Below are positions 8,162 to 18,962 of a stretch of 64,000 nucleotides of DNA, piece after piece. The position numbers and the translations under genes were made by a program. The notes under the pieces are model-generated. The model had not been told where the DNA came from, searched no databases, and saw only the letters and a list, made by a program, of their open reading frames with translations. This DNA comes from Tessaracoccus sp. MC1679 (GTDB lineage: Bacteria > Actinomycetota > Actinomycetes > Propionibacteriales > Propionibacteriaceae). Each line of letters starts with the position of its first letter. Within the stretch, counting starts at the first letter, position 1. Location of the stretch: the NCBI RefSeq assembly GCF_014164775.1, contig NZ_JACJGB010000003.1:62001-126000 (forward strand), given 5' to 3'.

Positions 8162-9565
8162 GTGACGAAGGTAGTGATCATCGGTGGCGGACCCGGCGGC
8201 TACGAGGCTGCGCTCGTGGCCAACCAGCTCGGCGGCGAGGTCACCCTGATCGAACGGGACGGCATGGGCGGGGCCGCTGTGCTGAGCGACTGTGTGCCGT
8301 CGAAGACGCTGATCGCCACGGCCGAGGTCATGGTCCGCATCGAGAGCGCCCGCCAGCTCGGCCTTCACATCGCGGCGACGGATGTCTCGGACGTGGTGCG
8401 GGTGGACCTGGCGGAGGTCAACGAGCGCGTCCTCACCCTGGCCAAGGCCCAGTCGGCAGACATCGCTCAGCGCCTCCGGCAGGACGGGGTGCACCTCGTG
8501 GCCGGCAGCGCCCGCCTCGACGGCGCCACCCGCGTGGTGGCCAGCACCGGGGCCGGCGAGCAGAGCTTCGACGCCGACATCGTCCTCCTGGCCACGGGCA
8601 CCACGCCCCGCGAGTTGCCTGAGGCGGCCTGCGACGGGGAGCGGATCCTCAACTGGAAACAGGTCTACAACCTGAGCGAGGTGCCGGAGAGGCTGATCGT
8701 CGTGGGATCGGGCGTGACCGGCGCGGAGTTCGCCTCCGCCTACGACGGACTCGGCTGTGACGTGGTGCTGGTGTCCTCGCGCAAGCAGGTGCTGCCCGGC
8801 CAGGACCAGGACGCGGCCGCCGTCCTGCAGCGCGCCTTTGAACGCCGGGGCATGGAGATCATGAGCGAATCGCGCGCCTACGCGGCGCGCCGTGAGGGCG
8901 ACGAGGTGGTGGTGTCGCTGGAGGACGGCCGTGAGGTGCGCGGCTCGCACTGCCTCATGGCGGTGGGCGCCATCCCCAACTCCGCCGGGCTCGGGCTCGA
9001 GGAGGCGGGGGTGGCGATGACCCCGTCGGGACACATCTCGGTGGACCGCGTCTCGCGCACCAGCGTGCGTAACATCTACGCGGCGGGCGACGTGACCGGC
9101 GTCTTCGCCTTGGCGTCGGTGGCCGCGATGCAGGGCCGCATCGCGATGTGGCATGCGCTGGGCGACGCGGTGACGCCCATGGATCTGCGCCGAGTGTCGT
9201 CGAACGTGTTCACCACGCCGGAGATCGCCACCGTCGGCATCACCCAGGAGCAGGCCGATACCGGCGACGTCCGGGTTGCGTCCGTGCTGCTGCCGTTGGC
9301 GTCGAATGCCCGATCGAAGATGCAGGGCTTCACCGACGGCTTCGTCAAGCTGTTCTGCCTGCCCACCACCGGCATCATCATCGGCGGCGTGGTGGTGGCG
9401 CCGCGCGCCTCCGAGCTCATCCACGCGGTGTCGATCGCGGTGGCGCAGAAGGTCACTGTGGACGACTTCAGCCAGGCGTTCACCGTCTACCCATCGATGT
9501 CCGGCTCGATCGCGGAGGCGGCCCGCCGCCTGCACAACCGTGACGGGGCCCTCCTTACCACCTGA
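8162..9565 (+). CDS. lpdA: NAD(P)H-quinone dehydrogenase, LpdA type flavoprotein
   Basis: A 467-residue FAD/NAD(P) oxidoreductase of the dihydrolipoamide dehydrogenase fold. The FAD loop is VIIGGGPGGYEA, the NAD loop is VVGSGVTGAEFASAY, the second FAD motif is NIYAAGDVTG, and a C-terminal dimerisation domain is present. The usual redox pair CLNxGC is altered: the sequence reads GGAAVLSDCVPSK, so the first cysteine is missing and dithiol chemistry is unlikely. Mycobacterial LpdA (Rv3303c) shows the same kind of loss and is a quinone reductase, which supports the name. Start: GTG at 8162 with AAGGAT six bases upstream. Confidence 0.88.
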   Translation: MTKVVIIGGGPGGYEAALVANQLGGEVTLIERDGMGGAAVLSDCVPSKTLIATAEVMVRIESARQLGLHIAATDVSDVVRVDLAEVNERVLTLAKAQSADIAQRLRQDGVHLVAGSARLDGATRVVASTGAGEQSFDADIVLLATGTTPRELPEAACDGERILNWKQVYNLSEVPERLIVVGSGVTGAEFASAYDGLGCDVVLVSSRKQVLPGQDQDAAAVLQRAFERRGMEIMSESRAYAARREGDEVVVSLEDGREVRGSHCLMAVGAIPNSAGLGLEEAGVAMTPSGHISVDRVSRTSVRNIYAAGDVTGVFALASVAAMQGRIAMWHALGDAVTPMDLRRVSSNVFTTPEIATVGITQEQADTGDVRVASVLLPLASNARSKMQGFTDGFVKLFCLPTTGIIIGGVVVAPRASELIHAVSIAVAQKVTVDDFSQAFTVYPSMSGSIAEAARRLHNRDGALLTT

Positions 9566-9585
9566 GCAGAGAGGCCTGCCCGACG

Positions 9586-10371
9586 TCAATCGTCCAGGAG
9601 CCCCATGAGAAGCGAGAACCCGCCGATCATCAGCGCACCATGGGTGATCTGGCGCAGCGCCGGGTCCATGCCGTAGCGGCCGTAATAGCCCTGGGCCCAA
9701 GGCGCGTACTGCTGGTTCTCCCAGTAGGGCACCTGGCTGGCACCCATGGGGACCAGGCGGATCGACGGGTCCAGGCCTGTCATGACCCGTTGGGCGTCCG
9801 ACGCGCACGCGGGAACCTCGCGGACAGCGCCACCGGGGGGCGCCCACTGCACGTTCTGCGTCGAAGGGCCGTGTGCTGGGTCGAAGAAGCACGGCGGCCT
9901 CTTCTCCGGCAGCGGGTGCCCGTTGACCCGGGCCTTCACGGAGGCAACCGCAAACCGGCCGTCCTCGAGGATCTCCGCAATGCGTCGCACATCGGCGTCG
10001 GTCTGAGCGCGCTCCAGTTGGTTCTTGGAGCCGTCATAGGCGTCCAGTGCCCGCGTGTAGTCGGCCTGGGCGCCGGCGTCGAGTTCTCGGCCCACCACGT
10101 CCAGGTCCAGGTCTCTCAACTCGCCGCCGAAGGTGGTGATGTCTGCGTCCAGGGCCGCCCGCGCGCCGGGGCTGATGGGATAGACCGGCTGTGGGTAGGG
10201 GTTGGGCTGGTGATACGGGGTGGGCTGCTGGTATCCGGACTGCGGGAGCGCGTAGGGGTCGTTCCAGCGGTGCATCTGATGCGGCGGCGGCGCCGAGCGA
10301 CGCGAGGTCATGGACACGATGATGCTGACCACAACCATCACCATGATCATGGTGAACAGACCGGAGAACAT
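9586..10371 (-). CDS. Conserved-looking membrane-anchored hypothetical protein
   Basis: A 261-residue protein with an N-terminal transmembrane helix (MIMVMVVVSIIVSM), a Pro/Tyr/Gln-rich linker (residues 25-70), a helical region (80-150), then a segment with PPCFFDPAHGPS and a later VPACASDA, which could form a small metal or disulfide site, and a C-terminal hydrophobic stretch. I recognise no domain with a known function. ATG at 10371 is preceded by TATCGT (10379-10384), 7 bases away. It converges with lpdA (20-base gap) and follows the carboxylase alpha gene on the same strand. Confidence 0.7.
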   Translation of the reverse strand: MFSGLFTMIMVMVVVSIIVSMTSRRSAPPPHQMHRWNDPYALPQSGYQQPTPYHQPNPYPQPVYPISPGARAALDADITTFGGELRDLDLDVVGRELDAGAQADYTRALDAYDGSKNQLERAQTDADVRRIAEILEDGRFAVASVKARVNGHPLPEKRPPCFFDPAHGPSTQNVQWAPPGGAVREVPACASDAQRVMTGLDPSIRLVPMGASQVPYWENQQYAPWAQGYYGRYGMDPALRQITHGALMIGGFSLLMGLLDD

Positions 10372-10404
10372 GCTCTCTACGATAACCCCGGTCTCAAGCG
10401 TGGC

Positions 10405-12180
10405 TCACTCGGCGTCGACGATCTCGCAGAGCACCTCCCCGGCTGTGACCGCCTGGCCGGCCTCCACACTCAGCCCGACGATGACGCCGTCGCGGTGGGC
10501 GTTGAGCGGCTGCTCCATCTTCATGGCCTCGATCACCGCGATGGTCTCGCCCTCGCCGACCTGCTGCCCCTCTTCGACGGCCACCTTGACGATGGTGCCC
10601 TGCATGGGGGAGGTGAGCGCGTTGCCGGAGGGGGCGGAGACTCTGCTGCCGCCGCGGTCACGCTTGGTGGGCTTCCGCACTGCCTTCGAGGAGGCGGGTC
10701 GGGCACCGAAGCCGCCGGGCAGCTTCACCTCCACCCGCTTGCCGTTGACCTCGACGGTGACGATCTCCGGCTCGGGCACATCGTCTGCCTCGCCCAGCAC
10801 CCCGGTGTAGGGAGCGATCTCTCCAGTGAATTCGGTCTCGATCCAGCGCGTGTGCACCCCGAAGTGGCCGTCCGGGGCCGTGTAGGCCGGATCGTTGAGG
10901 ACGGCCTGATGGAACGGCACGACGGTGGGCATACCCTCGATCTGCAGCTCGGCCAGGGCGCGACGGGAGCGGGCGATCGCCTGGTCCCGATCCGCCCCGG
11001 TGACGATCAGCTTGGCCACCAGCGAGTCGAACGCGCCGGGGACGGTCATGCCTACGTGGTAGCCCTCGTCGACCCGGACACCAGGCCCGGTGGGGGCGTG
11101 CCACTTGACCAGGGTGCCAGGGGCGGGCATGAAGTTGCGGCCGGCGTCCTCGGCGTTGATGCGGAACTCGATGGAGTGGCCGTGCACCTCCGGGTCCGGG
11201 TAGCCGAGCTCCTCGCCGGCGGCGATGCGGAACATCTCCCGCACGAGGTCGATCCGGGTGACCTCCTCCGAGACCGGGTGCTCCACCTGGAGGCGGGTGT
11301 TGACCTCGAGGAACGAGATGGTGCCGTCGAGGGCGACGAGGAACTCGCAGGTGCCGGCGCCCACGTACCCCGCCTCCCGGAGGATGGCCTTGCTCGACTC
11401 ATACAGCCGGGACACCTGATGCTCGGTGAGGAAGGGCGCTGGCGCCTCCTCGACGAGCTTCTGGTGCCGCCGCTGTAGCGAGCAGTCCCGGGTGGACACC
11501 ACCACGACGTTGCCGTGGCTGTCTGCCAGGCACTGTGTCTCCACGTGGCGCGGCTTGTCCAGGTATCGCTCGACGAAGCATTCGCCGCGTCCGAAGGCGG
11601 TGACGGCCTCGCGGGTGGCGGACTCGAACATCTCCGGCACCTCCTCCAGCGTCCGGGCCACCTTCAGGCCGCGACCGCCGCCGCCGAACGCGGCCTTGAT
11701 GGCGATCGGGAGGCCATGCTCAGTCGCAAACGCGACCGCCTCCTCGGCGTTGGCGACCGGATCAGCGGTGCCGGGCACCAGCGGCGCCCCTACCCTCTGC
11801 GCGATGTGGCGGGCCTGGACCTTGTCTCCGAGCGCCTCGATGGCTGCCGGGGGAGGGCCGATCCAGATCAGGCCGGCGTCCATGACGGCCTGGGCGAAGT
11901 GCGCGTTCTCCGCGAGGAAGCCGTAGCCGGGGTGCACCGCGTTGGCGCCGGAGCGGGCGGCAACGTCGAGCAGCTTGGGGATGTTGAGGTAGGTGTCTGC
12001 AGGGGTGGCGCCGTTGAGGGCGAACGCCTCGTCCGCGAGCTTGACGAACAGCGATTCGGAATCCGAGTCCGCGTAGACGGCCACCGACGCGATGCCGGCA
12101 TCCCGGGCTGCACGGATGACACGGACGGCGATCTCGCCTCGATTGGCGACCAGAACCTTGGAGACGGCGACGTTGCCCAC
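10405..12180 (-). CDS. Acyl-CoA carboxylase alpha subunit (biotin carboxylase plus biotin carrier)
   Basis: A 591-residue alpha subunit of an acetyl-/propionyl-CoA carboxylase. It carboxylates biotin using ATP and bicarbonate and hands the CO2 to the beta subunit. Biotin carboxylase domain 1-450: [18 protein letters not shown] at the N-terminus, the glycine-rich ATP loop [12 protein letters not shown], and [16 protein letters not shown] in the active site. After a basic linker comes the C-terminal biotinyl domain with EAMKMEQ, whose lysine is the biotin site. Start: GTG at 12180 behind AGGAGGTCCTAGA, a very strong Shine-Dalgarno. The beta and epsilon genes lie 2.3 kb upstream, and birA is at 18 kb. 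Confidence 0.95.
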   Translation of the reverse strand: MGNVAVSKVLVANRGEIAVRVIRAARDAGIASVAVYADSDSESLFVKLADEAFALNGATPADTYLNIPKLLDVAARSGANAVHPGYGFLAENAHFAQAVMDAGLIWIGPPPAAIEALGDKVQARHIAQRVGAPLVPGTADPVANAEEAVAFATEHGLPIAIKAAFGGGGRGLKVARTLEEVPEMFESATREAVTAFGRGECFVERYLDKPRHVETQCLADSHGNVVVVSTRDCSLQRRHQKLVEEAPAPFLTEHQVSRLYESSKAILREAGYVGAGTCEFLVALDGTISFLEVNTRLQVEHPVSEEVTRIDLVREMFRIAAGEELGYPDPEVHGHSIEFRINAEDAGRNFMPAPGTLVKWHAPTGPGVRVDEGYHVGMTVPGAFDSLVAKLIVTGADRDQAIARSRRALAELQIEGMPTVVPFHQAVLNDPAYTAPDGHFGVHTRWIETEFTGEIAPYTGVLGEADDVPEPEIVTVEVNGKRVEVKLPGGFGARPASSKAVRKPTKRDRGGSRVSAPSGNALTSPMQGTIVKVAVEEGQQVGEGETIAVIEAMKMEQPLNAHRDGVIVGLSVEAGQAVTAGEVLCEIVDAE

Positions 12181-12245
12181 TCTAGGACCTCCTCTATTCG
12201 GCTTTGTCGCGAGTCTATCCAGGCCAAGGGGCCACGCGCAGACAC

Positions 12246-12265
12246 GTCCGTGACACTGGACGGAC
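12246..12265 (-). terminator. Small hairpin downstream of the MscS gene
   Basis: A perfect 6-bp inverted repeat (GTCCGT, 8-base loop, ACGGAC) begins 4 bases past the mscS-like stop codon. No U-tract follows, so intrinsic termination is uncertain. Confidence 0.3.
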
Positions 12266-12269
12266 CGGG

Positions 12270-13466
12270 TCAGCGGTCGCGCAGGGCCTGGAACCATGGG
12301 CGCGGCGGGGCCTCGCCCTGGCGGACGGCGGGCATGACGGCGGTCTCGATGCCTGACTCCGCCTGCGCCTTCTCCGCCTCGTACTCCGTGACCATCTGGT
12401 CCACGAACTCGTCGCGCTCCTCGATGGGCGGTGCGGGGGTGGTCTCCGGCTCGAGGCGGGTGCGGGGGAGCGCGTAGAGCGCGTGGCGTTGGACCCACGA
12501 GATGAGCTCCTCCCGCACATGGCAGCGCAGATCCCACAGGTCGCCGGAGCTTGCGGCCGAGACCACGGCGTACAGCCGCACGGGCCCACCGGTGGCGTCG
12601 GTGACCTGCAGGCTCACGGTCTTCCTGTCCCACAGGGGGCTGGCCTCAACGATGTGGTGGAGCTCCACGCGCATCGCCTCGACGGGAACCAGCCAGTCCA
12701 GATCGAACTCCACGGTGCCGTACAGATGGGCCTGCCCGCGGGTCCAGTTCTCAAAGGCCTGGGTGGTGAACGACGTGCTGGGCACGATCCAGCGGCGCTG
12801 ATCCCAGGTGCCCACGACCACATAGGTGAGGGTGATCTCCTCCACCGTGCCCATCTCGCCGTCGAAGACCACCAGATCTCCCACGCGCAGCGCGTCGCTG
12901 AAGGCCAGCTGCATGCCGGCGAACACGTTGGACAGCGTCGACTGCGCGGCCAGGCCGGCGACGATGGACAGCAGGCCCGCCGACGCGAACAGCGACGCGC
13001 CCAGAGTGCGCAACGCGGGGAAGGTGAACAGCGCCCAGCCCAGGGCGATGGTCCAGAGCACCGCGATCAGGACCCGGGCCACCACCTGCATCTGGGTGCG
13101 TACCCGGCGGAAGCGCGATGTGTCGGTGCCCTCCTCCTCCCGTGCACCGGCGACGATGCCGTCCTCCACCGCCTTGATGACGCCCGTGCCCAGGTAGGCA
13201 CCGGCCAGAATGATCACGATGAGCAGGCCCTGCATGAAGAGGGGCCGCCACGTCGGTTCAGGGTCGGCCGTCGCGATGGCCACACCGAGGCCCGTTCCGG
13301 CGAGCGTGAAGAGCAGCCGTTGGGGCACCTTGAGGCGCCGCGACACGAACGCGAGTCCCTTCCTGCGGCGCACGATGAAGCTCATCACTACCGAGATGGT
13401 GATCGACAGTGCGGTGCCCGCGAGGAATCCCGCGACGGCGTACACCACCAGGGTCAGCAGTTCCAT
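12270..13466 (-). CDS. Mechanosensitive ion channel, MscS family
   Basis: A 398-residue small-conductance mechanosensitive channel homologue that would release solutes on hypo-osmotic shock. Four N-terminal membrane segments (roughly 5-30, 45-65, 75-95, 130-165) lead into the pore helix and beta domain; [27 protein letters not shown] is the conserved MscS core (shown here in two parts: [14 protein letters not shown] and [11 protein letters not shown]). The cytoplasmic C-terminal vestibule domain ends in a charged tail. ATG at 13466 is preceded by TAGGCT (13473-13478) six bases upstream. The first three bases of that hexamer are the stop codon of the upstream lipoprotein gene. Confidence 0.93.
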   Translation of the reverse strand: MELLTLVVYAVAGFLAGTALSITISVVMSFIVRRRKGLAFVSRRLKVPQRLLFTLAGTGLGVAIATADPEPTWRPLFMQGLLIVIILAGAYLGTGVIKAVEDGIVAGAREEEGTDTSRFRRVRTQMQVVARVLIAVLWTIALGWALFTFPALRTLGASLFASAGLLSIVAGLAAQSTLSNVFAGMQLAFSDALRVGDLVVFDGEMGTVEEITLTYVVVGTWDQRRWIVPSTSFTTQAFENWTRGQAHLYGTVEFDLDWLVPVEAMRVELHHIVEASPLWDRKTVSLQVTDATGGPVRLYAVVSAASSGDLWDLRCHVREELISWVQRHALYALPRTRLEPETTPAPPIEERDEFVDQMVTEYEAEKAQAESGIETAVMPAVRQGEAPPRPWFQALRDR

Positions 13467-13475
13467 GGCCTCAGC

Positions 13476-13892
13476 CTAGGCGCCGCGGTCTGTGCGCAGG
13501 CTGAGCGCCGACAGCTCCCCGGTCACGGTGAACGCGCCGTCGTGGACCGCCGACTCGAACAGCAGCGACCCTCCCGCGTCTGCTGTGACGGTGAAGCCCA
13601 TGGCGGGGAGGTGGCGGCGCAGATACTCGGCCACCTCGTCGCCGGTCGGGGAGCTCAGGACGACCGTGATGTTGTTGCCGCTGTCCACCCGCTCCTCAAT
13701 CTCGGCGTCCCGCGGAATCGAGAAGCCGGCAGGCGCGTTGAGGAAACCGAGATCCGAGAGCAGCACGCCGTCAGCCGGTGCCTCGGTGAGGGCGCTGACG
13801 GCCACCGACGGCGTCGGCGTGGACGGGAGCGGCGGCGCCGAGCAGCCCGCCACCGCGAGCAGGCCGACGACGGCGAGGGTGATCCGGAGCAC
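13476..13892 (-). CDS. Small lipoprotein
   Basis: A 138-residue secreted lipoprotein. The N-terminus (LRITLAVVGLLAVAGC) is a signal sequence ending in a lipobox, with lipidation expected on the Cys, followed by a Pro/Ser/Thr-rich spacer and a roughly 100-residue folded part that I do not assign. GTG at 13892 is chosen because it gives a complete lipoprotein signal, and it lies 23 bases after the maf stop, suggesting cotranscription with maf. Function unknown; an envelope role is only inference from the lipobox. Confidence 0.75.
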   Translation of the reverse strand: MLRITLAVVGLLAVAGCSAPPLPSTPTPSVAVSALTEAPADGVLLSDLGFLNAPAGFSIPRDAEIEERVDSGNNITVVLSSPTGDEVAEYLRRHLPAMGFTVTADAGGSLLFESAVHDGAFTVTGELSALSLRTDRGA

Positions 13893-13915
13893 GGGCCAAC
13901 TGTACTGGCGCCCGT

Positions 13916-14509
13916 TCAGCGCCAGAGCGACTGCCAGGGCACGCCGGCGTCGATGACCATCTGCCGGAACAGCGGCAGCGACACCCCGACGACGTTGTAG
14001 GGATCGCCCTCGATGGAGGTGACGTAGGCGCCGCCTCGCCCGTCGATGGTGAACCCGCCGGCGACCCGCTGCGGCTCGCCGGTGGCCGCGTAGGCCTCGA
14101 TCTCGTCGTCGGGCAGGTCCGCGAACCGCACCACGGTGGACCCCACCTGGATGGAGCGCGTCTCCTCGCCGCCCTGCCGGACCGCGACGAAGTGACCGGT
14201 ATGCAGGAGACCCTCGCGACCGCGCATCCGCCGCCACCGCTCGGTCGCCGCCTCCCGCGATCCGGGCTTGCCGTGCGCGCGGCCCTCGAACTCGAGTACC
14301 GAGTCGCAGGCGAGGAGCACGAAGTCGCCGTGGAGTTGCGGGATGACCGCGGCGCCCTTGAACTCGGCGAGCCGGGCGGCGAGCCTGGTGGGCACCGGGT
14401 CGAGGACCTGGCGCTCGTCGAATCCGGAGACGATCACCTCAGGGTCAAGCCCAGCCCGGCGCAGCACAGCAAGCCGCGCGGGGGACTTGGAGGCGAGGAT
14501 GAAGCGCAT
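13916..14509 (-). CDS. maf: Maf-family nucleoside triphosphate pyrophosphatase
   Basis: A 197-residue Maf protein that hydrolyses non-canonical or excess NTPs (dTTP/UTP or modified nucleotides) to monophosphates, a house-cleaning role. The N-terminal ILASKSPARLAVLRRAGL is the substrate loop signature; the catalytic Asp is in LLACDSVLEF, and GKPGSREAA follows. ATG at 14509 has AGGA about 8 bases upstream; a GTG at 14515 would overlap the epsilon-subunit stop as GTGA and is the alternative start. The gene is translationally coupled to the carboxylase epsilon subunit, as often seen in actinobacteria. Confidence 0.92.
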   Translation of the reverse strand: MRFILASKSPARLAVLRRAGLDPEVIVSGFDERQVLDPVPTRLAARLAEFKGAAVIPQLHGDFVLLACDSVLEFEGRAHGKPGSREAATERWRRMRGREGLLHTGHFVAVRQGGEETRSIQVGSTVVRFADLPDDEIEAYAATGEPQRVAGGFTIDGRGGAYVTSIEGDPYNVVGVSLPLFRQMVIDAGVPWQSLWR

Positions 14510-14511
14510 CG

Positions 14512-14717
14512 TCACATCCTGTGGTAGGTCCGCCAGGCGTCCCGCCCGCCCATGAGCGGCGAGCGGACGGTGCGATAGTAGGACTTCCAGCCGCCGGCCA
14601 GCGGCCTGTCGTCCGGTGAGCGGAGCTGCTCCGCCCCCGCGGAGGCGTGGAGCACCGCGACGACGGCCGCCACCTCCTCCTCGCTCAGGTGCGCGCCGCG
14701 CAGGGCCATCGGCTCGG

Positions 14718-14721
<4 letters not shown>
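14512..14721 (-). CDS. Acyl-CoA carboxylase epsilon subunit
   Basis: A 69-residue protein matching the small epsilon subunits that bridge alpha and beta subunits in actinobacterial acyl-CoA carboxylases and raise activity. [15 protein letters not shown] forms the N-terminal helix, and the C-terminal end carries WKSYYR and WRTYHRM, typical of the family. Its ATG overlaps the beta-subunit stop as ATGA (14718-14721), and its stop overlaps the possible GTG start of maf. Position and length support the call more than sequence, since this family is poorly conserved. Confidence 0.85.
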
Positions 14722-16292
<1,571 letters not shown>

Positions 16293-16334
16293 GGGGTCAC
16301 CATAGCGGCGGGACGGGCCACTCCCTCCGGCCGC

Positions 16335-16793
16335 TCAGATTGTGGGGTGGCTTGGCTCGACGGTCCCGGGCCTGGAGCGTCGACCGAGCAGCGAGAGAGC
16401 CGCCAGGGCGACGGTCAGCAGCATGCTCAGCATCATCGCCGGGATCGTCACACTGGCGATCGTGACGTGCGGGCCGTGCTCCCAGATATCGGCCGTGTCG
16501 AGGTTCACCCAGCCGTCCTCGGCCAGCCGGAGAACTGCCACGGCCAGCTCGCCCACGTGGCCGAGCACCGCGACCGGCACGCTGGCCGAGAGGATGGTCA
16601 GGATCCACCGCGACGCCCTCCCGGGCGCCTCCGGCCGCATCCGCCACGTGAGGAGGGACGCGGGGATGAGCAGGGCGAGCGCCAGGAGGTGGGAGGCGAT
16701 GTGCAGGGCACTCGTGTCCCCCTGGGACGCGAACACGAAGATCGACAGGAACGGTGCCCACACGAGGGCCAGCAGGGTGAGGGGGCGGGACAT
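16335..16793 (-). CDS. Four-helix membrane protein of unknown function
   Basis: A 152-residue integral membrane protein with about four hydrophobic segments (5-20, 28-46, 60-85, 115-140) and short loops; a His in HIASHLLALAL is the only notable polar residue in a membrane segment. No family recognised. The ATG at 16793 has AAGGAGACTCCC in front, a good Shine-Dalgarno. It follows the membrane LuxR-type regulator on the same strand after a 107-base gap and may be its target or partner; that is inference from position. Confidence 0.7.
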   Translation of the reverse strand: MSRPLTLLALVWAPFLSIFVFASQGDTSALHIASHLLALALLIPASLLTWRMRPEAPGRASRWILTILSASVPVAVLGHVGELAVAVLRLAEDGWVNLDTADIWEHGPHVTIASVTIPAMMLSMLLTVALAALSLLGRRSRPGTVEPSHPTI

Positions 16794-16900
16794 GGGAGTC
16801 TCCTTCTCGAGCCGATGGCGATGCCTTCGACCGTAGGAGCGGCGCCCTGGGACCCGCATCGGCCCTTTCGCCTAAGTCGCCTGTCCGGGGCCGGGCCGCG

Positions 16901-18004
16901 TCACGCCGCGGACGTGTCGACCGATGCCCGGTAGGCGTTGCCCGCCTGGACGCGCCGATTGTGGTGGGCGCCCTGAGGAAGGTCGAGTTTCACGAACACC
17001 GAGCGCAGGTGCGCGTCCACGGTGCGCTCGGAGAGGACGAGCCTGGCGGCGATCCCGGCGTTGGAGAGCCCCTCAGCCAACAACGCGAGTACCTCCCGCT
17101 CGCGAGCCGTGAGCATCGACAGCCCGCCGGGGACCGGGGAAGACACCGGCTCGTCCGCCGTGTCCGGGTCGCGGGCGGCGGCCTCGCTCGACGCCATCGT
17201 CGGCTCCGTCAGCTCGATGGCCAGGGCCCGGACGCACCCCGCCACGACGATGCTGAACGCCGCATACATGCCGACGAGGACCACCGTTCCCGCCAGTGGA
17301 GAGGTGCCGCCCAGGGCGCCGCAGACCATGACCAGGAGCGTGCCGGTGAGCGCGGACCCCGCGACCAGGGCCAGGCGACGGGCCGCGGCCACGTCGGGGG
17401 CGCTTCGCCAGGTGGCGAACACCGCGACCGCTGGGCCGAGCAGGACCGTGGCGAGATAGCCGACGTTGATGGCCATGCCCACCTGCTCGCCGCTGCTCGA
17501 GGGTAGGGGGGCCGAAGCGGCGAGCGGCTCGAAGTCGTCGAAGAACAGCGCGAACGAGGTTGCGGCCCCCACTGCCAGGGCTACCACGGCCACCAGGAGG
17601 GCACGCCCGGTGCCGCGGCCGAGGTAGCGGACGCTGAGCAGTGGAACCACGGAGAATGCGCCGATGAGCGGGAGATGCGCGACCCCCGCGACGACGGCCG
17701 CGGCCCAGGCGCTCGCCGAGCCTGGGGACCGCGCGCTGGCGAGCACAGCCAGCGCCCACAGGCCGGGATAGGCGGCAGCCACGACGGCGAGGGCAACGAG
17801 AACCGCGCGGAGCCCGCGCCACCCCTGCACGAGGCCGGCGACTGCCACGGTGGTGACGGCCGCGGACGCGACCATGGCGACGAGAACCGGCCAGGCCGTG
17901 GCCGGCACCTTCGCCGCCTCGGGTCCGGTGGTGAGACACAGGGCGAGCGATGCCACCGTGACGGCCGCAACCAGCACTCTCACGGTGGTGTGCGGCGACG
18001 TCAT
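16901..18004 (-). CDS. Membrane-embedded LuxR-type transcription regulator
   Basis: A 367-residue protein in which about eight transmembrane helices (10-290) are joined to a C-terminal LuxR-type helix-turn-helix (LTAREREVLALLAEGLSNAG, then SERTVDAHLRSVFVKLDL). There is no receiver domain and no recognisable ligand-binding domain, so it appears to be a one-component regulator that senses something in or at the membrane and binds DNA from there. ATG at 18004 follows AGGAGGCAGCGGTC, a strong Shine-Dalgarno. It is divergent from birA. The neighbouring small membrane gene is a possible target. Confidence 0.82.
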   Translation of the reverse strand: MTSPHTTVRVLVAAVTVASLALCLTTGPEAAKVPATAWPVLVAMVASAAVTTVAVAGLVQGWRGLRAVLVALAVVAAAYPGLWALAVLASARSPGSASAWAAAVVAGVAHLPLIGAFSVVPLLSVRYLGRGTGRALLVAVVALAVGAATSFALFFDDFEPLAASAPLPSSSGEQVGMAINVGYLATVLLGPAVAVFATWRSAPDVAAARRLALVAGSALTGTLLVMVCGALGGTSPLAGTVVLVGMYAAFSIVVAGCVRALAIELTEPTMASSEAAARDPDTADEPVSSPVPGGLSMLTAREREVLALLAEGLSNAGIAARLVLSERTVDAHLRSVFVKLDLPQGAHHNRRVQAGNAYRASVDTSAA

Positions 18005-18143
18005 GACCGCTGCCTCCTGTGCTCGTGGCCGGTGTGTCCAGGGTGCTGGCCACGGTGTCACACCGGCCGGTGCGGCGTCCAGTGCCTCCTGCGACGACTC
18101 GCAGAGGCGCCGCTCTCCCTGTGGCGCTGGCTACGATGTGGCG

Positions 18144-18932
18144 GTGACGTCCAGCCTTCCCGACGCGGGCCGCATCGCCGCTGTGCTCCCCTCCGCGACG
18201 CTCTGGCGCTCGGTCGAGGTCATCGAGACCACCGGCTCGACGAACGCGGATCTCGCCGCCCGCGCCCGTGCCGGAGCGGGCGAGGGAGCGGTCCTTGTGT
18301 CCAAGGAACAGACCGCCGGCCGCGGCAGGCTCGACCGGCAGTGGGTGAGCCCTCCCGGCACGTCGATCTCGATGTCGCTGCTGCTCACCCCTCAGCAGGA
18401 GTTCCCGCAGTGGGGCTGGCTCTCGCTGCTGGCGGGCATGGCCGTCGCGTCGGCCGTGGGCGAGCTCGCCGGGGGCGGGGCGCCGGTCTCGCTGAAGTGG
18501 CCCAACGACGTCCTCATCCGGGGGCGCAAGGTGTGCGGCATCCTGTCGGAGCGGATCGAGCACCCGGACGGGGCGCGCGCCGTCGTCGGCATCGGGATCA
18601 ACGTGGACCTCGCCGCCGACCAGCTGCCGGTGCCCACCGCGACATCGCTGGCGCTGGAGGGGCTCCCGACCGATCAGAGCCGAATCGTCGCGGGCGTGCT
18701 CACCCACTTCGAGCGGCACTACCGCTCCTGGCAGCTGCGTGGAAACCTTCGCGCCGAGTACGAGGCGAGGTGCGCGTCCATCGGCGCCGAGCTGACCGTG
18801 ATCCTCGACGGCGACCGCCGAGTCTCGGGGACCGGCCGCGGCGTCGACGAGTGGGGCCGGCTGCAGGTCACCACCGCCACCGGCATCGAGACCTATCCGG
18901 TGGGCGACGTGGTGCACGCCACACTGGCCTGA
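18144..18932 (+). CDS. birA: Biotin--[acetyl-CoA-carboxylase] ligase
   Basis: A 262-residue ligase that adenylates biotin and attaches it to the lysine of the carboxylase biotinyl domain (AMKM in the alpha subunit at 10.5 kb). Visible motifs: TGSTNADL, the biotinyl-AMP loop GRGRLDRQW, the KWPNDVLI strand and GIGINV, plus a small C-terminal domain. There is no N-terminal DNA-binding domain, so it is a class I enzyme without repressor function. GTG at 18144 is preceded by TACGAT (18132-18137) six bases upstream, which makes it preferable to the GTG at 18138. Confidence 0.95.
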   Translation: MTSSLPDAGRIAAVLPSATLWRSVEVIETTGSTNADLAARARAGAGEGAVLVSKEQTAGRGRLDRQWVSPPGTSISMSLLLTPQQEFPQWGWLSLLAGMAVASAVGELAGGGAPVSLKWPNDVLIRGRKVCGILSERIEHPDGARAVVGIGINVDLAADQLPVPTATSLALEGLPTDQSRIVAGVLTHFERHYRSWQLRGNLRAEYEARCASIGAELTVILDGDRRVSGTGRGVDEWGRLQVTTATGIETYPVGDVVHATLA

Positions 18933-18962
18933 GTGTCGTGGCCGCGTGCCACACTTGGCGCC

